From the NCBI GenBank assembly GCA_001898145.1, contig MKSR01000010.1:124001-188000 (forward strand): a stretch of DNA of 64,000 nt, written 5' to 3'. Below the pieces are notes generated by a model that was given only the letters and a program-made list of their open reading frames with translations, did no database searches and had not been told where the DNA came from. Positions 28,501-36,175 of the stretch are shown piece by piece. Numbering within the stretch: position 1 is the first letter of the stretch; each line of letters opens with the position of its first letter. The DNA comes from Dyadobacter sp. 50-39. GTDB lineage: Bacteria; Bacteroidota; Bacteroidia; Cytophagales; Spirosomataceae. A program made the position numbers and the translations under genes.

Positions 28501-28704
28501 CCGCTGGGCCGAGCGGTGATCGGCGGGCTGGTGGCCTCCACGCTGGCTGCCCTTTACATTGTCCCGCAGGTGTATGTGCTGCTTCAAAAGAAAACACCTT
28601 TGAAAGATCCGTCCCTGCTTCCCCACACTGCCGGCTCCGTGCTTCCGGCACTTGCTCAAAACGGCTCCTATAACCGAGAACATTCTATCAAAAATGAAAA
28701 CTAA
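25519..28704 (+). CDS. RND-family efflux pump inner-membrane transporter
   Basis: A 1061-residue protein of AcrB/MdtB/CusA size with 12 membrane helices and two large periplasmic loops. The N-terminus (SLKRPIAVLVFVTGLVVFS) and PVDIFPKLNSPIIYVIEPY are typical. The fourth helix reads LAIGVLVDQATVTIENIHQH. AcrB-type pumps have two adjacent aspartates at VD(D); here the second is Gln, as expected for a less typical subgroup that relies on one Asp. The substrate is unknown. The end overlaps the adaptor gene by 11 bases. Confidence 0.94.
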   Translation: MLNLSLKRPIAVLVFVTGLVVFSIMSATKIPVDIFPKLNSPIIYVIEPYGGMSPAQMEGFFATRMQDQFLYIGGIKEISSRSVQGLTIVKLAFYEGSDMAQAAAEVAIQVNRAMKFFPPGALPPQVVRYDASSVPIGDLVFSSKTRPLKEIHELAVTRVRPLFSTVPGLTAPPPIGTNSRTVVINIDPQKVRSLNLSPDEVVEALAANNAMTPSGNIRVDDTNYITTLNSLEEQVTDFEQIPVSTQGRRTVFLKDIATVTDGSDVTSGYALVNGSRSSYIPVVKTADASTWDVVTALKARLPEMRSLLPDDIQVSYEFDQSIFVINSVKSLLFEGGLGALLTGLAVLLFLGDWRSSLIVIITIPVSVVAAVLCLNLAGQTINIMTLSGLALAIGVLVDQATVTIENIHQHLEMGKPRMQAIYDACKEVALPLLLILLCIIAVFAPSFIMSGVPRAMFLPLSLSIGFAMTVSYLLAQSLVPILANWMLKDHATHDESKTSTFFDRVRHGFVSQSRKLLGANTWVVGVYLVLILALAAWGFSTIGKDMLPQVNSGQMVIRMKTPDGTRLERTEEQVSKLLELVNEAADGNLEVSSAYVGVVPTNYATSNLYVTTSGPNDAVIKVGLHEGYKTNMQDLKERIREIVTERMPDITLSFEPADLTEKLMSGGAATPIEVQVAGRDMKQLESYAGKLVQKLSENEHLRDVRIIQPLKFPVINIKLDRQKLAVMGLSLQAAARSITASTSSSRYTEKNQWLDQKAAYTYQVQVQIPEYAMQNLSQLQEIPLVAGQPRPVLADVATFSVDTLPGEYSRTGPRRFVTVSANIHHQDLGNATRSVEYAIASLGQAPKGVVTQVKGMSSLLTETLDSLQTGLGIAILVIFLLLAANYQSFKLSLVILSTIPAVIAGAIGALLLTGSTLNLQSYMGIIMSTGISVANAILIVTNAERLRWEYRDAGRAALESAGLRLRPVLMTSFAMIAGMVPMALGTGEAGEQVAPLGRAVIGGLVASTLAALYIVPQVYVLLQKKTPLKDPSLLPHTAGSVLPALAQNGSYNREHSIKNEN

Positions 28705-29803
28705 TCCATTTAACAGCATCATAATGCTGGCCGCGTGCCTGGGACTCTTTTCAGCCTGCTCTTCTTCTGAATCAGGTACCAATGGAGTAAAAAAGGTGAA
28801 AGAGCCAAAAGCGGCAGCGTTCCAACTGGGTGAGGTGACCACTGCGCCGGTCGGGCAGCAAATCCAGCTTCCTGCCGAATTCATGGCCTATCAGGAAGTA
28901 AGCATTTATCCGAAAGCCGACGGTTTCGTCAAAAATGTACTGGTAGACCGTGGCTCGGCCGTCAGAAAAGGCGATGTGCTCATGATATTGGAAGCGCCGG
29001 AAACCGAGCAGCAACTCGTGGCCGCGCGATCCAATTACCTCAAAGCCCAGGCAATGCTCGTGGCCAGTAAAGAGCATTACCGGAGGTTGAAAGCCAGTAC
29101 GCGCATTACCGGCTCGGTATCAGCGCTCGACCTGGAAAGCGCCCACGCCAAAATGATGGCCGACAGCGCTTCGGCCATGGGTGAACAAGCCAATTTCGCC
29201 GCATTGACGCAGATCAAAGGCTACCTCACCGTCCGTGCACCGTTCGACGGCATTATCACCGAACGCAACGTACACCCTGGCGCACTGGTCGGATCGGGAT
29301 TGAAGCAAGCTGGTCCGATGCTGAACCTCCAACAGCAGGATCGGCTCAGGCTGGTTGTGGACGTGCCTGAAAATTATAGCCTGGGCCTTAAAAAAGGCAG
29401 ACCTGTCTCTTACCACGTCAATGCCATGCCGGGAGAAAACTTCAAGGGTACCATCAGCCGCCGGTCCGGCAATATGAATTTGAAATTCAGGTCCGAAACA
29501 GTCGAAATCGATGTAAACAACAGCACCCGCCGTATCAAACCCGGCATGTTCGCCGAAGTAAGTCTGGTACCCGAGGCTACCCAGGGCGCATTGACAGTTC
29601 CGACCACCGCCGTGGTGGCTTCCACCGAAAGGCAATACGTGATCCGTGTCGATTCGCTGGGCAATTCCGAGTTCGTCGACGTCAGGACCGGTCAGCGTTC
29701 ATCCAATGTCACAGAGGTCTTCGGAGATCTGCACAAAGGTGACAAAATCGTGGTCAACGCAAGAAACGATCTGAAACAGGGCGTAAAGCTGGTAGCTAAC
29801 TAG
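28694..29803 (+). CDS. RND efflux periplasmic adaptor (membrane-fusion) lipoprotein
   Basis: 369 residues from ATG at 28694, chosen because it gives a lipoprotein signal, MLAACLGLFSACSSSE, with the lipobox Cys at residue 20. The barrel-lipoyl-helix arrangement shows ADGFVKNVLVDRGSAVRKGDVL (lipoyl half), a helical hairpin around residues 95-150, GYLTVRAPFDGIITERNVHPG (second lipoyl half), and beta-barrel and membrane-proximal domains to the end. It links the RND pump and the TolC-type duct. It overlaps the RND gene by 11 bases, consistent with coupled translation. Confidence 0.93.
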   Translation: MKTNPFNSIIMLAACLGLFSACSSSESGTNGVKKVKEPKAAAFQLGEVTTAPVGQQIQLPAEFMAYQEVSIYPKADGFVKNVLVDRGSAVRKGDVLMILEAPETEQQLVAARSNYLKAQAMLVASKEHYRRLKASTRITGSVSALDLESAHAKMMADSASAMGEQANFAALTQIKGYLTVRAPFDGIITERNVHPGALVGSGLKQAGPMLNLQQQDRLRLVVDVPENYSLGLKKGRPVSYHVNAMPGENFKGTISRRSGNMNLKFRSETVEIDVNNSTRRIKPGMFAEVSLVPEATQGALTVPTTAVVASTERQYVIRVDSLGNSEFVDVRTGQRSSNVTEVFGDLHKGDKIVVNARNDLKQGVKLVAN

Positions 29804-29907
29804 CGGCTTAGGGATAGCAGGTCTACCCTCCGTGGTGGCATATGTGCGGGCCTGAGCAATGTCCGCTCGCTTTCCGTGCCGGTTTCCATAACTCATTGAA
29901 TGACTTA

Positions 29908-29932
29908 ACCCCGGCATTGTGCATGCCGGGGT
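29908..29932. terminator. hairpin between convergent adaptor and SDR genes
   Basis: ACCCCGGCAT and ATGCCGGGGT form a perfect 10-bp stem with a 5-base loop, followed on + by a short CTCCTTTT run. It ends the efflux operon and, on the other strand, the SDR gene. Confidence 0.7.
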
Positions 29933-29940
29933 CGCTCCTT

Positions 29941-30735
29941 TTAAACCACCGGAAAATTACCGCCATCGACGGCAATGTTGGTCCCGGTGAGGTAAGAGGC
30001 GGCAGGGCTCACCAGGAAGTGGACCACCTCCGCGGTTTCTGCCGGATCGGCCATCCTGCCCAGGGGCACGCCACCCACGCGTTGCAGCAGGTTCCGGGTC
30101 ATTTCTTCGGTACTGATACCCGCCGTGGCCGCCAGCCCTTCCAGGAAATTGCTCATGGCCCCGGTTTTGTTGAGCCCCGGAGAAACAGTGACTACGCGCA
30201 CACCCTTCGGCGCGACTTCCGTGGCCAGGGCTTTGCTGTACGCGTTCAGCGCTGCTTTCGCTGCACTATAGGCCATGGTGGTGTCCCACAAGGGAAACAT
30301 GCCGCTGGTCGACGAAACGTGAATAATCACTCCGCTGCCCGCATTGATCATGCCCGGCAGGAACGCGCGGTCCAGCCGGACCGCCGCAAGCAGATTTACC
30401 TGCATGGCATCATTCCAGTCCTTGTCGGTCAGTTTGCTGAAGCCACCTGCCGGCGCCGTATTTGCCCCAAGGTTGTTGATCAGGATATCCAGCCCGCCAA
30501 ATTGCTCCCGGACTGCTGCCACCAGCTGATCCGCTGCTGCCGCATCCGCGAGGTCCGCGGCGATAAAGTGGTCCCTTTCTTCGCTTTTCTCAGGCTCGCT
30601 CCGGGCAGTCACGACGACGGTTGCCCCGGAGGCTTTTAATCTTTGGGCAATAGCCCTGCCGATGCCCTTTGTTCCGCCCGTTACCAGGGCAATTTTACCT
30701 TCCAGCGCGAGGCTGGCCTGCTGAGTGTACTGCAT
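29941..30735 (-). CDS. SDR-family oxidoreductase, TetR-controlled
   Basis: A 264-residue classical short-chain dehydrogenase. Cofactor motif TGGTKGIGRA at about 19-28, then ILINNLGAN, the catalytic Ser in HVSSTSGMFP, and Tyr-Lys in AYSAAKAAL. RSEP at the end of the second beta-strand suggests NADP preference. The C-terminus GTNIAVDGGNFPVV is typical. Two palindromic TetR operators lie just upstream (30750-30765 and 30844-30859) and the TetR gene follows upstream on the same strand. The substrate is unknown; similar pairs respond to reactive carbonyls or xenobiotics. Confidence 0.93.
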   Translation of the reverse strand: MQYTQQASLALEGKIALVTGGTKGIGRAIAQRLKASGATVVVTARSEPEKSEERDHFIAADLADAAAADQLVAAVREQFGGLDILINNLGANTAPAGGFSKLTDKDWNDAMQVNLLAAVRLDRAFLPGMINAGSGVIIHVSSTSGMFPLWDTTMAYSAAKAALNAYSKALATEVAPKGVRVVTVSPGLNKTGAMSNFLEGLAATAGISTEEMTRNLLQRVGGVPLGRMADPAETAEVVHFLVSPAASYLTGTNIAVDGGNFPVV

Positions 30736-30749
30736 GATATATTATTTTT

Positions 30750-30765
30750 TGAAGTGATTGTTTCA
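30750..30765. promoter_or_regulatory. TetR-type operator 1
   Basis: TGAAGTGATTGTTTCA is one of three matching palindromic 16-mers of consensus TGAARYGATYGTTTCA. It is centred about 22 bases before the SDR ATG at 30735, so it would block that gene. Confidence 0.8.
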
Positions 30766-30843
30766 GAATTGGTGCTGCTTTTGGTTACGGCTATCGGGTA
30801 TGCATGGTTTTGAAGGTTTTGGGAAAATACTGCGCTTGTTTTT

Positions 30844-30859
30844 TGAAGTGATCGTTTCA
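30844..30859. promoter_or_regulatory. TetR-type operator 2
   Basis: TGAAGTGATCGTTTCA is the second copy, 109 bases before the SDR start and 17 bases after the TetR gene end. It is spaced 94 bases from operator 1, which would allow cooperative or looping repression. Confidence 0.78.
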
Positions 30860-30875
30860 AAAAAGATCAAAAAAA

Positions 30876-31454
30876 TCAATGGAGCACTTGCCTGGCGGTG
30901 AAAGCCGCCAGTTTGTTTATTTTAACCGGATCCTGGTGCAGCAGATGCAACTCGTACCACCCGGTGTAGGTGCTGATGATATAATCGGCCAGCAGCTCGG
31001 CATCAGTTTCATCGGCCATTTCGCCCTGGTCGACCGCAGACCGGATGAGGGTGCTGAGGAATGTGCGTGTAAAATTATTGTCCTCTTTGAGCAAAGCCTG
31101 AATGCGCTTGTCGTCTGGTGAAACCTCGAAAGCCGTCTTGATCGCAAAGCAGCCATGAGCGTCTTTGATCACCACTGCTGCCACATCATGGATAAACCCT
31201 TCGAGCGCTGCCCGTGGCGAATCATAGGTCCCGGCACGCTGTTCCAGCAATACCCGCCTTTTATGGGTGTAATGCTTCACGCACTGCACGAAAAGCTGGT
31301 GCTTGTCCCCCAGCGTGTTATAGAAACTGCTGGAATTGATCTTCATCGCATCGGTCAAATCGCGTAACGAAGCGCCATTATAGCCTTTCTTCCAAAAAAC
31401 ATCGAGTGCTTTTTCGATCGCTTCGTTCTGGTCAAATGTTACGGTCCTTCCCAT
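30876..31454 (-). CDS. TetR/AcrR-family transcriptional repressor
   Basis: 192 residues. The N-terminal helix-turn-helix is ALDVFWKKGYNGASLRDLTD followed by MKINSSSFYNTLGDKHQLF, the typical TetR_N pattern with the SSFYNTLGDK recognition helix. The C-terminal ligand domain (GCFAIKTAFEVSPDD) resembles the YxaF/LmrA type. Three copies of one palindrome lie upstream of it and of the SDR gene, so it probably represses both. The inducer is unknown. Confidence 0.93.
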   Translation of the reverse strand: MGRTVTFDQNEAIEKALDVFWKKGYNGASLRDLTDAMKINSSSFYNTLGDKHQLFVQCVKHYTHKRRVLLEQRAGTYDSPRAALEGFIHDVAAVVIKDAHGCFAIKTAFEVSPDDKRIQALLKEDNNFTRTFLSTLIRSAVDQGEMADETDAELLADYIISTYTGWYELHLLHQDPVKINKLAAFTARQVLH

Positions 31455-31488
31455 TGGATTTTTTTCTGCTGTAAATGTAGCGTTTTTT

Positions 31489-31504
31489 TGAAACGATTGT
31501 TTCA
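31489..31504. promoter_or_regulatory. TetR-type operator 3 (autoregulatory)
   Basis: TGAAACGATTGTTTCA, third and nearly perfectly palindromic copy, 35 bases upstream of the TetR start at 31454. It indicates autoregulation. The following 248 bases up to 31752 hold no gene I can support. Confidence 0.8.
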
Positions 31505-31752
31505 GAAAAAGAGAATTTGTTTTTCAGGCGATCTGCCCACTGCTCTGTTCGCTTGTTGTATCGGGGGTGAAAGGAAGTATCCGATTTTTATTCGCCGGTG
31601 AAGTCCCAAATGTCTGAAAATGCCGCCTCAATTTCCTCCGCGTCGAAATTTCCGTGTTTCTTTCCTGCTATCTTAACTAGTTAATCAGAAGAATGATGAT
31701 AAGCGGATTCGCCGTTTTCGCTCGGATAGCTTTTCTTATTTCTCTCATGTTT

Positions 31753-32028
31753 TCAGCCCCGCTTTTTGAGAAAAAGAAACGCCTGTTCAATAATTTCACG
31801 GGAGAAATCATTGTTATCGATAACCTCGAAACCATGGTGACCTTGTGGATAATTAATTAAGTGAAGCGGCAGGTTTGCCTTCAGGGCTTGTTGTACAAAT
31901 TCCGCAGTTCCGGTCAAGACACCTGGTTTGTCCAGACCAGCCCTCATAAGCATGATGGGTGGACAGTTCTCCGGGCTAACTACGCGCTGTAAGGGTTCTA
32001 TCTGTCTTCGTCTCCGGCTCATATACAT
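31753..32028 (-). pseudogene. C-terminal fragment of an alpha/beta hydrolase
   Basis: This 91-residue stretch keeps the last part of a dienelactone-hydrolase-like esterase: PPIMLMRAGLDKPG, then QQALKANLPLHLINYP and QGHHGFEV with the catalytic His, then REIIEQAFLFLKK. The frame continues about ten codons further up (VVTNIQKDINWMY) to a stop, with no oxyanion motif or nucleophile elbow. The 5' two-thirds of the gene are gone. Confidence 0.7.
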
Positions 32029-32496
32029 CCAGTTTATATCCTTCTGAATATTGGTTACGACTGATCAGTTCATAGTCTCATTGGTCAAATAAGGAGGGTA
32101 CCTGTGAAAGTGACCAGGCAATTCTGACGGCCTGATCGCTTTTGCTGACATCCTGACCGAATCGAAAGTTGAAATCGCTGGAATAGTTGCTTCGATGTTG
32201 CCCTGATTGACAACGGTCGACTGATATTGGAGACCATCAGATTACGCAATCATCGTTACAAGAGAAGCCAGGCACATCGTCTACCGGCGTGTAAAGGACC
32301 TGAAAAACTCGCTTCCTGGGTATTTTCAGCGAATTCATCATTCATATATTGTCAATTTAAATAATATTGACAAAGTTGAACACAATCAAGTTTATCGGCT
32401 CAGCACGGTTGTCGGTCAGTGACAAATACCGCGAAACGGTCATGAACCGAATTCAGGCGAGAATGTTCTGATGCCACAATCATAACTTACTTATCC
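32029..32496. other. gene-poor stretch with decayed coding remnant
   Basis: No intact gene. On the minus strand a frame ending at 32078 reads FGQDVSKSDQAVRIAWSLSQ and looks protein-like, but no family is recognised. It runs upstream only to about 32220. The rest is AT-rich spacer before the serine hydrolase start at 32497. Confidence 0.4.
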
Positions 32497-34272
32497 ATGA
32501 AAGGCTTCACACGGGCAGTCACCATCTTTTCCTTGTTGTCAAACCTGGTTTTGATAGCTCCTTCGCCTGTTGTTGGGCAAATCCGGCATGCGCTGCCACA
32601 GCATGATACTTACACAGATTTAATAGCAGAGTCTGAGAAGTACTTCGCAGAGAAACTGAAAACGGATAAAATTGTAGGACTCAGCGCCGCAATCGTGATG
32701 GATGGAAAGGTGATTTGGAAAAAGGGATTCGGTTATGCCGACCAAGTGACCAGGACGCCTATGACGGTCAATACCGTGGTGAATATCGGCTCGGTGACAA
32801 AAACTTTTACCGCGCTCAGTGTCATGCAGTTGAAGGAACGTGGCTTAATCGACCTTGACAAACCCCTGACGACTTATCTGCCAACATTTCACCCCCTCAC
32901 ACGGGCCGGTATTCAGTTAGACTCGGTTACCGTCAAAACACTTATCACCCACACCTCCGGCATCCAGTCTGACATATGGAAAAATTCAGATTTAGGTTCG
33001 GGAAAATATACCGACGTACTCGGGTTTATCAATCAAACTTACCTGGTTTATCCTCCCGGATTGGCAGGGCTATATTCAAATGCGGGCTATAATATTCTGG
33101 GGCATCTGGTTCGGGACATTACGAAAACAGATTATGCCAGGTATGTCCATCAAAACATTTTTAACGTACTGGGAATGAAGCATTCCGGCTTCGCGATGGA
33201 TGGACTTAAAAACCGGACAAAGATTTATGCCTATGGCAAAGAAGCACGCGAATATGAATTGAGGGATATTGCTTCCGGAGGTATTTATACGGATATGAAT
33301 GACTTCGCCAAGTATGCCATCGGCATGTTACAGGCCTATCGGGGCAAGTCCACGGCGCTGCTCAGGCAAGCAACAGCCAGGGAAATGTTTACCGTGCAAA
33401 ATAGCCATGTCCCCCTGGAGACTAATAAGAAGGGGCTTGGCTGGTTTATGTTTCAAAACGATTCAACATTTGCGATGTTTCATTCCGGCAGCGCCGGCTT
33501 TTCGCATGCGAAACTTCTATTGATTCCCGAACGTAACGCTGCCTTATTGGTACTCACTAATACAGCAGAAGGCGGACAAACGGCTGAGACGTTCTGTTTT
33601 AATCAGCTCCCCAGGTTTGGCCTACATGTCCGGGACCTGTTTCCTTCGCCCATCACTCATTCGGTGGGCAGTCAGCGAAAGCCAATTACCCTTCCCGACA
33701 GCACATTAGCGAAATACGTCGGTATTTACGCTGAATCAAGCTCCTATAATGTAGTGAAACTGGCGAACCACCAACTTACACTTTCCGGCAGGGGGCAAAA
33801 GCTGGTGTTGAAACCGGTTAGTGAATCGGAATTCATTGCTCACGACATAAAAGGCAACGACACTATCCCGCGCAGGGGTCAATCGCTGATCTTTGATAAG
33901 CTCAAAGGGGTCTATTTCCTTTTTCGACGCGAAGATAACAGGGATTATAATCTGGGATATTGTTTAAAGCCGATTGACCCGTCGCTGTGGTCTAAACGGA
34001 CCGGCTTATATGAGCATTATGGATATCAGCTATTGATTGGGGACAGCAAATTCAAAAGTGCTGAATTGTATGTATCACCGGACAGCGTAATTATGCTCAG
34101 ACTTAAGACCTTAGGTAGCTCCTACGAAATCCCGCTGGATATAATCGATTCTGACCATGCGTTCACCACCGGGATAAATTCCGGTTTTGGCGGTTTCAAC
34201 GTAAAATTCCGCGATGATAAACTATACCATATACTCGAATTCGCAGGACTCACTTTCCGAATGCCTAAATAA
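32497..34272 (+). CDS. exported serine hydrolase, beta-lactamase/PBP fold, with C-terminal extra domain
   Basis: A 591-residue protein. Signal peptide near residues 8-27 (IFSLLSNLVLIAPSPVVG). The catalytic domain has SxxK as SVTK (NIGSVTKTF) and YxN as YSN in LYSNAGYNILG, plus HSGSAGFSH as a third box. The last 200 residues form a beta-rich domain typical of longer class-C-like serine hydrolases (estB/pbp-type), with YVGIYAE opening it. It hydrolyses ester, peptide or amide substrates; the substrate is unknown. The region upstream is decayed, so the gene may be an insertion. Confidence 0.9.
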   Translation: MKGFTRAVTIFSLLSNLVLIAPSPVVGQIRHALPQHDTYTDLIAESEKYFAEKLKTDKIVGLSAAIVMDGKVIWKKGFGYADQVTRTPMTVNTVVNIGSVTKTFTALSVMQLKERGLIDLDKPLTTYLPTFHPLTRAGIQLDSVTVKTLITHTSGIQSDIWKNSDLGSGKYTDVLGFINQTYLVYPPGLAGLYSNAGYNILGHLVRDITKTDYARYVHQNIFNVLGMKHSGFAMDGLKNRTKIYAYGKEAREYELRDIASGGIYTDMNDFAKYAIGMLQAYRGKSTALLRQATAREMFTVQNSHVPLETNKKGLGWFMFQNDSTFAMFHSGSAGFSHAKLLLIPERNAALLVLTNTAEGGQTAETFCFNQLPRFGLHVRDLFPSPITHSVGSQRKPITLPDSTLAKYVGIYAESSSYNVVKLANHQLTLSGRGQKLVLKPVSESEFIAHDIKGNDTIPRRGQSLIFDKLKGVYFLFRREDNRDYNLGYCLKPIDPSLWSKRTGLYEHYGYQLLIGDSKFKSAELYVSPDSVIMLRLKTLGSSYEIPLDIIDSDHAFTTGINSGFGGFNVKFRDDKLYHILEFAGLTFRMPK

Positions 34273-34605
34273 ATCGGGTTAGTGTAAATGGAAAATTTGT
34301 ATCATATCTTCCATTTTCCGGGCTCACAAAGCTTGTGTACACCGACGAGGCGACCGACAAGCAGCATATTCTCGCATTCGCCATGGAGGATTGGTGGGAC
34401 AACGATTTTCAGGTGTATTATACCCGCTCCAACGGTTGCCCAAAACGCAACTCGCTGCCTACCTGTGTGTTACGCACAAAACATTGAGCACGATGTGATA
34501 TACCTCACACGAAAGACGTGCGCTGGCTCACGTGACGACGGACAGCAAGGACGAGCTCTTCTCCCGGGCTGCCAAAATTTCACTAAAAAAGTTGAAAAAA
34601 ATTGC
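34273..34605. pseudogene. decayed coding remnant between serine hydrolase and RibD-like gene
   Basis: Several broken + frames look coding: KLVYTDEATDKQHILAFAME ... DWWDNDFQVYYTRSN, then after a shift TTDSKDELFSRAAKISLKK. None has a start and stop of normal length. They could be parts of one lost gene, family not recognised. Codon use resembles real protein more than random sequence. Confidence 0.35.
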
Positions 34606-34647
34606 GAAACCATTTGGTTGCATATATATTTGCAACCAAATGGTTTC
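34606..34647. promoter_or_regulatory. 17-bp perfect inverted repeat before the RibD-like gene
   Basis: GAAACCATTTGGTTGCA and TGCAACCAAATGGTTTC face each other across 8 AT bases. Each arm contains a nearly palindromic AACCATTTGGTT core, so two bound dimers are possible. It ends 19 bases before the ATG at 34667 and has the position of a repressor operator. No cognate regulator gene is next to it. Confidence 0.7.
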
Positions 34648-34666
34648 ATATTAATTTATAGCAAAA

Positions 34667-35233
34667 ATGAGAAAGTTAAAATTGCAGGTTCAGATGTCTA
34701 TCGATGGCTTTATATCGGGACCAAATGGTGAAATGGACTGGTTAGTATTCGACTGGTCGGAGGACGTGAAAAAATATGTCGAAGAGATTACAAAACCGGT
34801 CGACACTATTTTATTGGGTAGAAATCTCGCGACCGGATTTATTCCACACTGGGCTGCTGTGGCGGAGGATGCCAAAAACCCGGAACAAGATGCCGGCATT
34901 ATTTATTCGGAGACTCACAAAATAGTGTTTAGCAAAACGCTAAGCAAATCAGAGTGGAAAAATACAACCGTTGAAAACGGCAATCTGGTCGAAAAAATAA
35001 CCGAAATTAAACAAAGCGCTGGTGGCGACATTATAGTTTATGGTGGCGCGACGTTTGTTTCGAATTTGATTAAGGAAGGACTGGTTGACGAACTGCATTT
35101 ATTTATCAATCCTTCCATTCTGGGACAAGGAATGCCCATTTTTAATACCATTGATACTGTGCAGAAACTGCAACCAATCTGTTGTAAGCATTTTGAATGT
35201 GGAGTAATACTGACCGTTTACAAGTCTTATTAG
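34667..35233 (+). CDS. dihydrofolate reductase-family protein (RibD C-terminal-like)
   Basis: A 188-residue cytoplasmic NADPH-binding protein with the RibD_C/DHFR-like fold: KLQVQMSIDGFISGPNGEMDW at the N-terminus, TILLGRNLATGF, then GDIIVYGGATFVSNLIKEGLVDE and FINPSILGQGMPIF. These small proteins are common in Bacteroidota beside ArsR-type regulators and SRPBCC genes; their true reaction is unknown. The start is clear because the 17-bp inverted repeat ends just upstream. Confidence 0.9.
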   Translation: MRKLKLQVQMSIDGFISGPNGEMDWLVFDWSEDVKKYVEEITKPVDTILLGRNLATGFIPHWAAVAEDAKNPEQDAGIIYSETHKIVFSKTLSKSEWKNTTVENGNLVEKITEIKQSAGGDIIVYGGATFVSNLIKEGLVDELHLFINPSILGQGMPIFNTIDTVQKLQPICCKHFECGVILTVYKSY

Positions 35234-35255
35234 TTTGTCAGCGTCGATCACATTG

Positions 35256-35292
35256 CCAGGATGATCACTGTGAATCAAGGTCATCCTGGTTT
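35256..35292 (+). terminator. probable terminator of the RibD-like gene
   Basis: CCAGGATGA (35256-35264) pairs with TCATCCTGG (35281-35289), followed by TTTC. The loop is 16 bases long, so the stem may be weak. The next 255 bases hold no gene I can support. Confidence 0.45.
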
Positions 35293-35547
35293 CAAAATTG
35301 AGTCTCTTTCATGTACGCGGAATTGGCTCTGGGTCCTAGATTGGCAAAAGCGATAGTCGAAAAAAAAAGCAGTCCGCCGCGCGGCTTTAATGCCTGCTAA
35401 GCTGAATTTAGCATCGAGCGGAGGGCTACGCCCAGTGTAGGCCGCCATCTATTCGGGTGCGTCCACGTAACACTCTTCAGTGCACATTAAAATCCAGCTG
35501 GCATGATATTGGAAGGAGTACGGCCTTACAACAAATCTGAAAACACA

Positions 35548-36000
35548 ATGGCAACTGAAAATGTAAATGGCGTTCTGGGCGATCTGATCGAAATCAATAA
35601 CGACCGCATCGCAGGCTTTGAAAAAGTGATCGAAGATATCAATGATGAAAATGTCGACTTGAAGGCGATTTTCGAAGAATACGCGCAGCAGAGCCGCAAA
35701 AACGTGCAAGAGCTTTCGGCAATCGCAGGCACTGCCCCGCATTTGGAAGAAGATAAAAGCGTGAGCGGGACTTTGCACCGGGTATGGATCGATATCAAAT
35801 CCGTCTTCGGTGGAAGTGACCGGGCGAGCATTCTCTCAGAAGCCGAGCGTGGCGAAGATGCGATCAAGAAAGCATATCAGGACGCGTTATCTGACACCGG
35901 GCTGCCGGCTCAGGCGCAAGAAATAGTCCGGAGCCAGGCGCAAGGCATTAATGCAGCACACGACAGTATCAAAGTTTTACGCGACACGGCCAAAGCCTAA
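35548..36000 (+). CDS. PA2169-family four-helix-bundle protein (DUF2383)
   Basis: 150 residues from ATG at 35548 (MATENVNGVLGDLIEINNDR); an upstream in-frame ATG at 35503 lacks support. It is an all-helical, ferritin-like four-helix bundle of the DUF2383/PA2169 group: LIEINNDRIAGFEKVIED, IFEEYAQQSRKNVQEL, SVSGTLHRVWIDIKSVF and SEAERGEDAIKKAYQDAL. Members are induced under stress or stationary phase; the function is not established. It ends in a strong terminator. Confidence 0.9.
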   Translation: MATENVNGVLGDLIEINNDRIAGFEKVIEDINDENVDLKAIFEEYAQQSRKNVQELSAIAGTAPHLEEDKSVSGTLHRVWIDIKSVFGGSDRASILSEAERGEDAIKKAYQDALSDTGLPAQAQEIVRSQAQGINAAHDSIKVLRDTAKA

Positions 36001-36012
36001 AATCAACAGATT

Positions 36013-36049
36013 AAAAAAAAGCTGTTTCCCCTGGGAGACAGCTTTTTTT
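36013..36049 (+). terminator. intrinsic terminator of the DUF2383 gene
   Basis: An A-rich left arm plus AAGCTGTTTCCC pairs with GGGAGACAGCTT and a seven-T run, containing one G-U pair. It lies 12 bases after the stop. Confidence 0.85.
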
Positions 36050-36175
36050 CATGTGGTAGACGACCGTATTATTTACCTCCCGATTCCATATAGATAGAAT
36101 TTATAGTTTAAATTCAAATGCAAGTCTCAACAGAGATATCTGCACGAATGCTTATTGGGGTAAAGTCAGCTCGTT

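Noticed and set aside
31673-31684. TTAACTAGTTAA palindrome
   Set aside because: A single 12-base AT-rich palindrome in a gene-poor stretch with no gene start nearby.
35376-35385. GCCGCGCGGC palindrome before the DUF2383 gene
   Set aside because: Short, GC-only and not positioned at a promoter; chance is likely.
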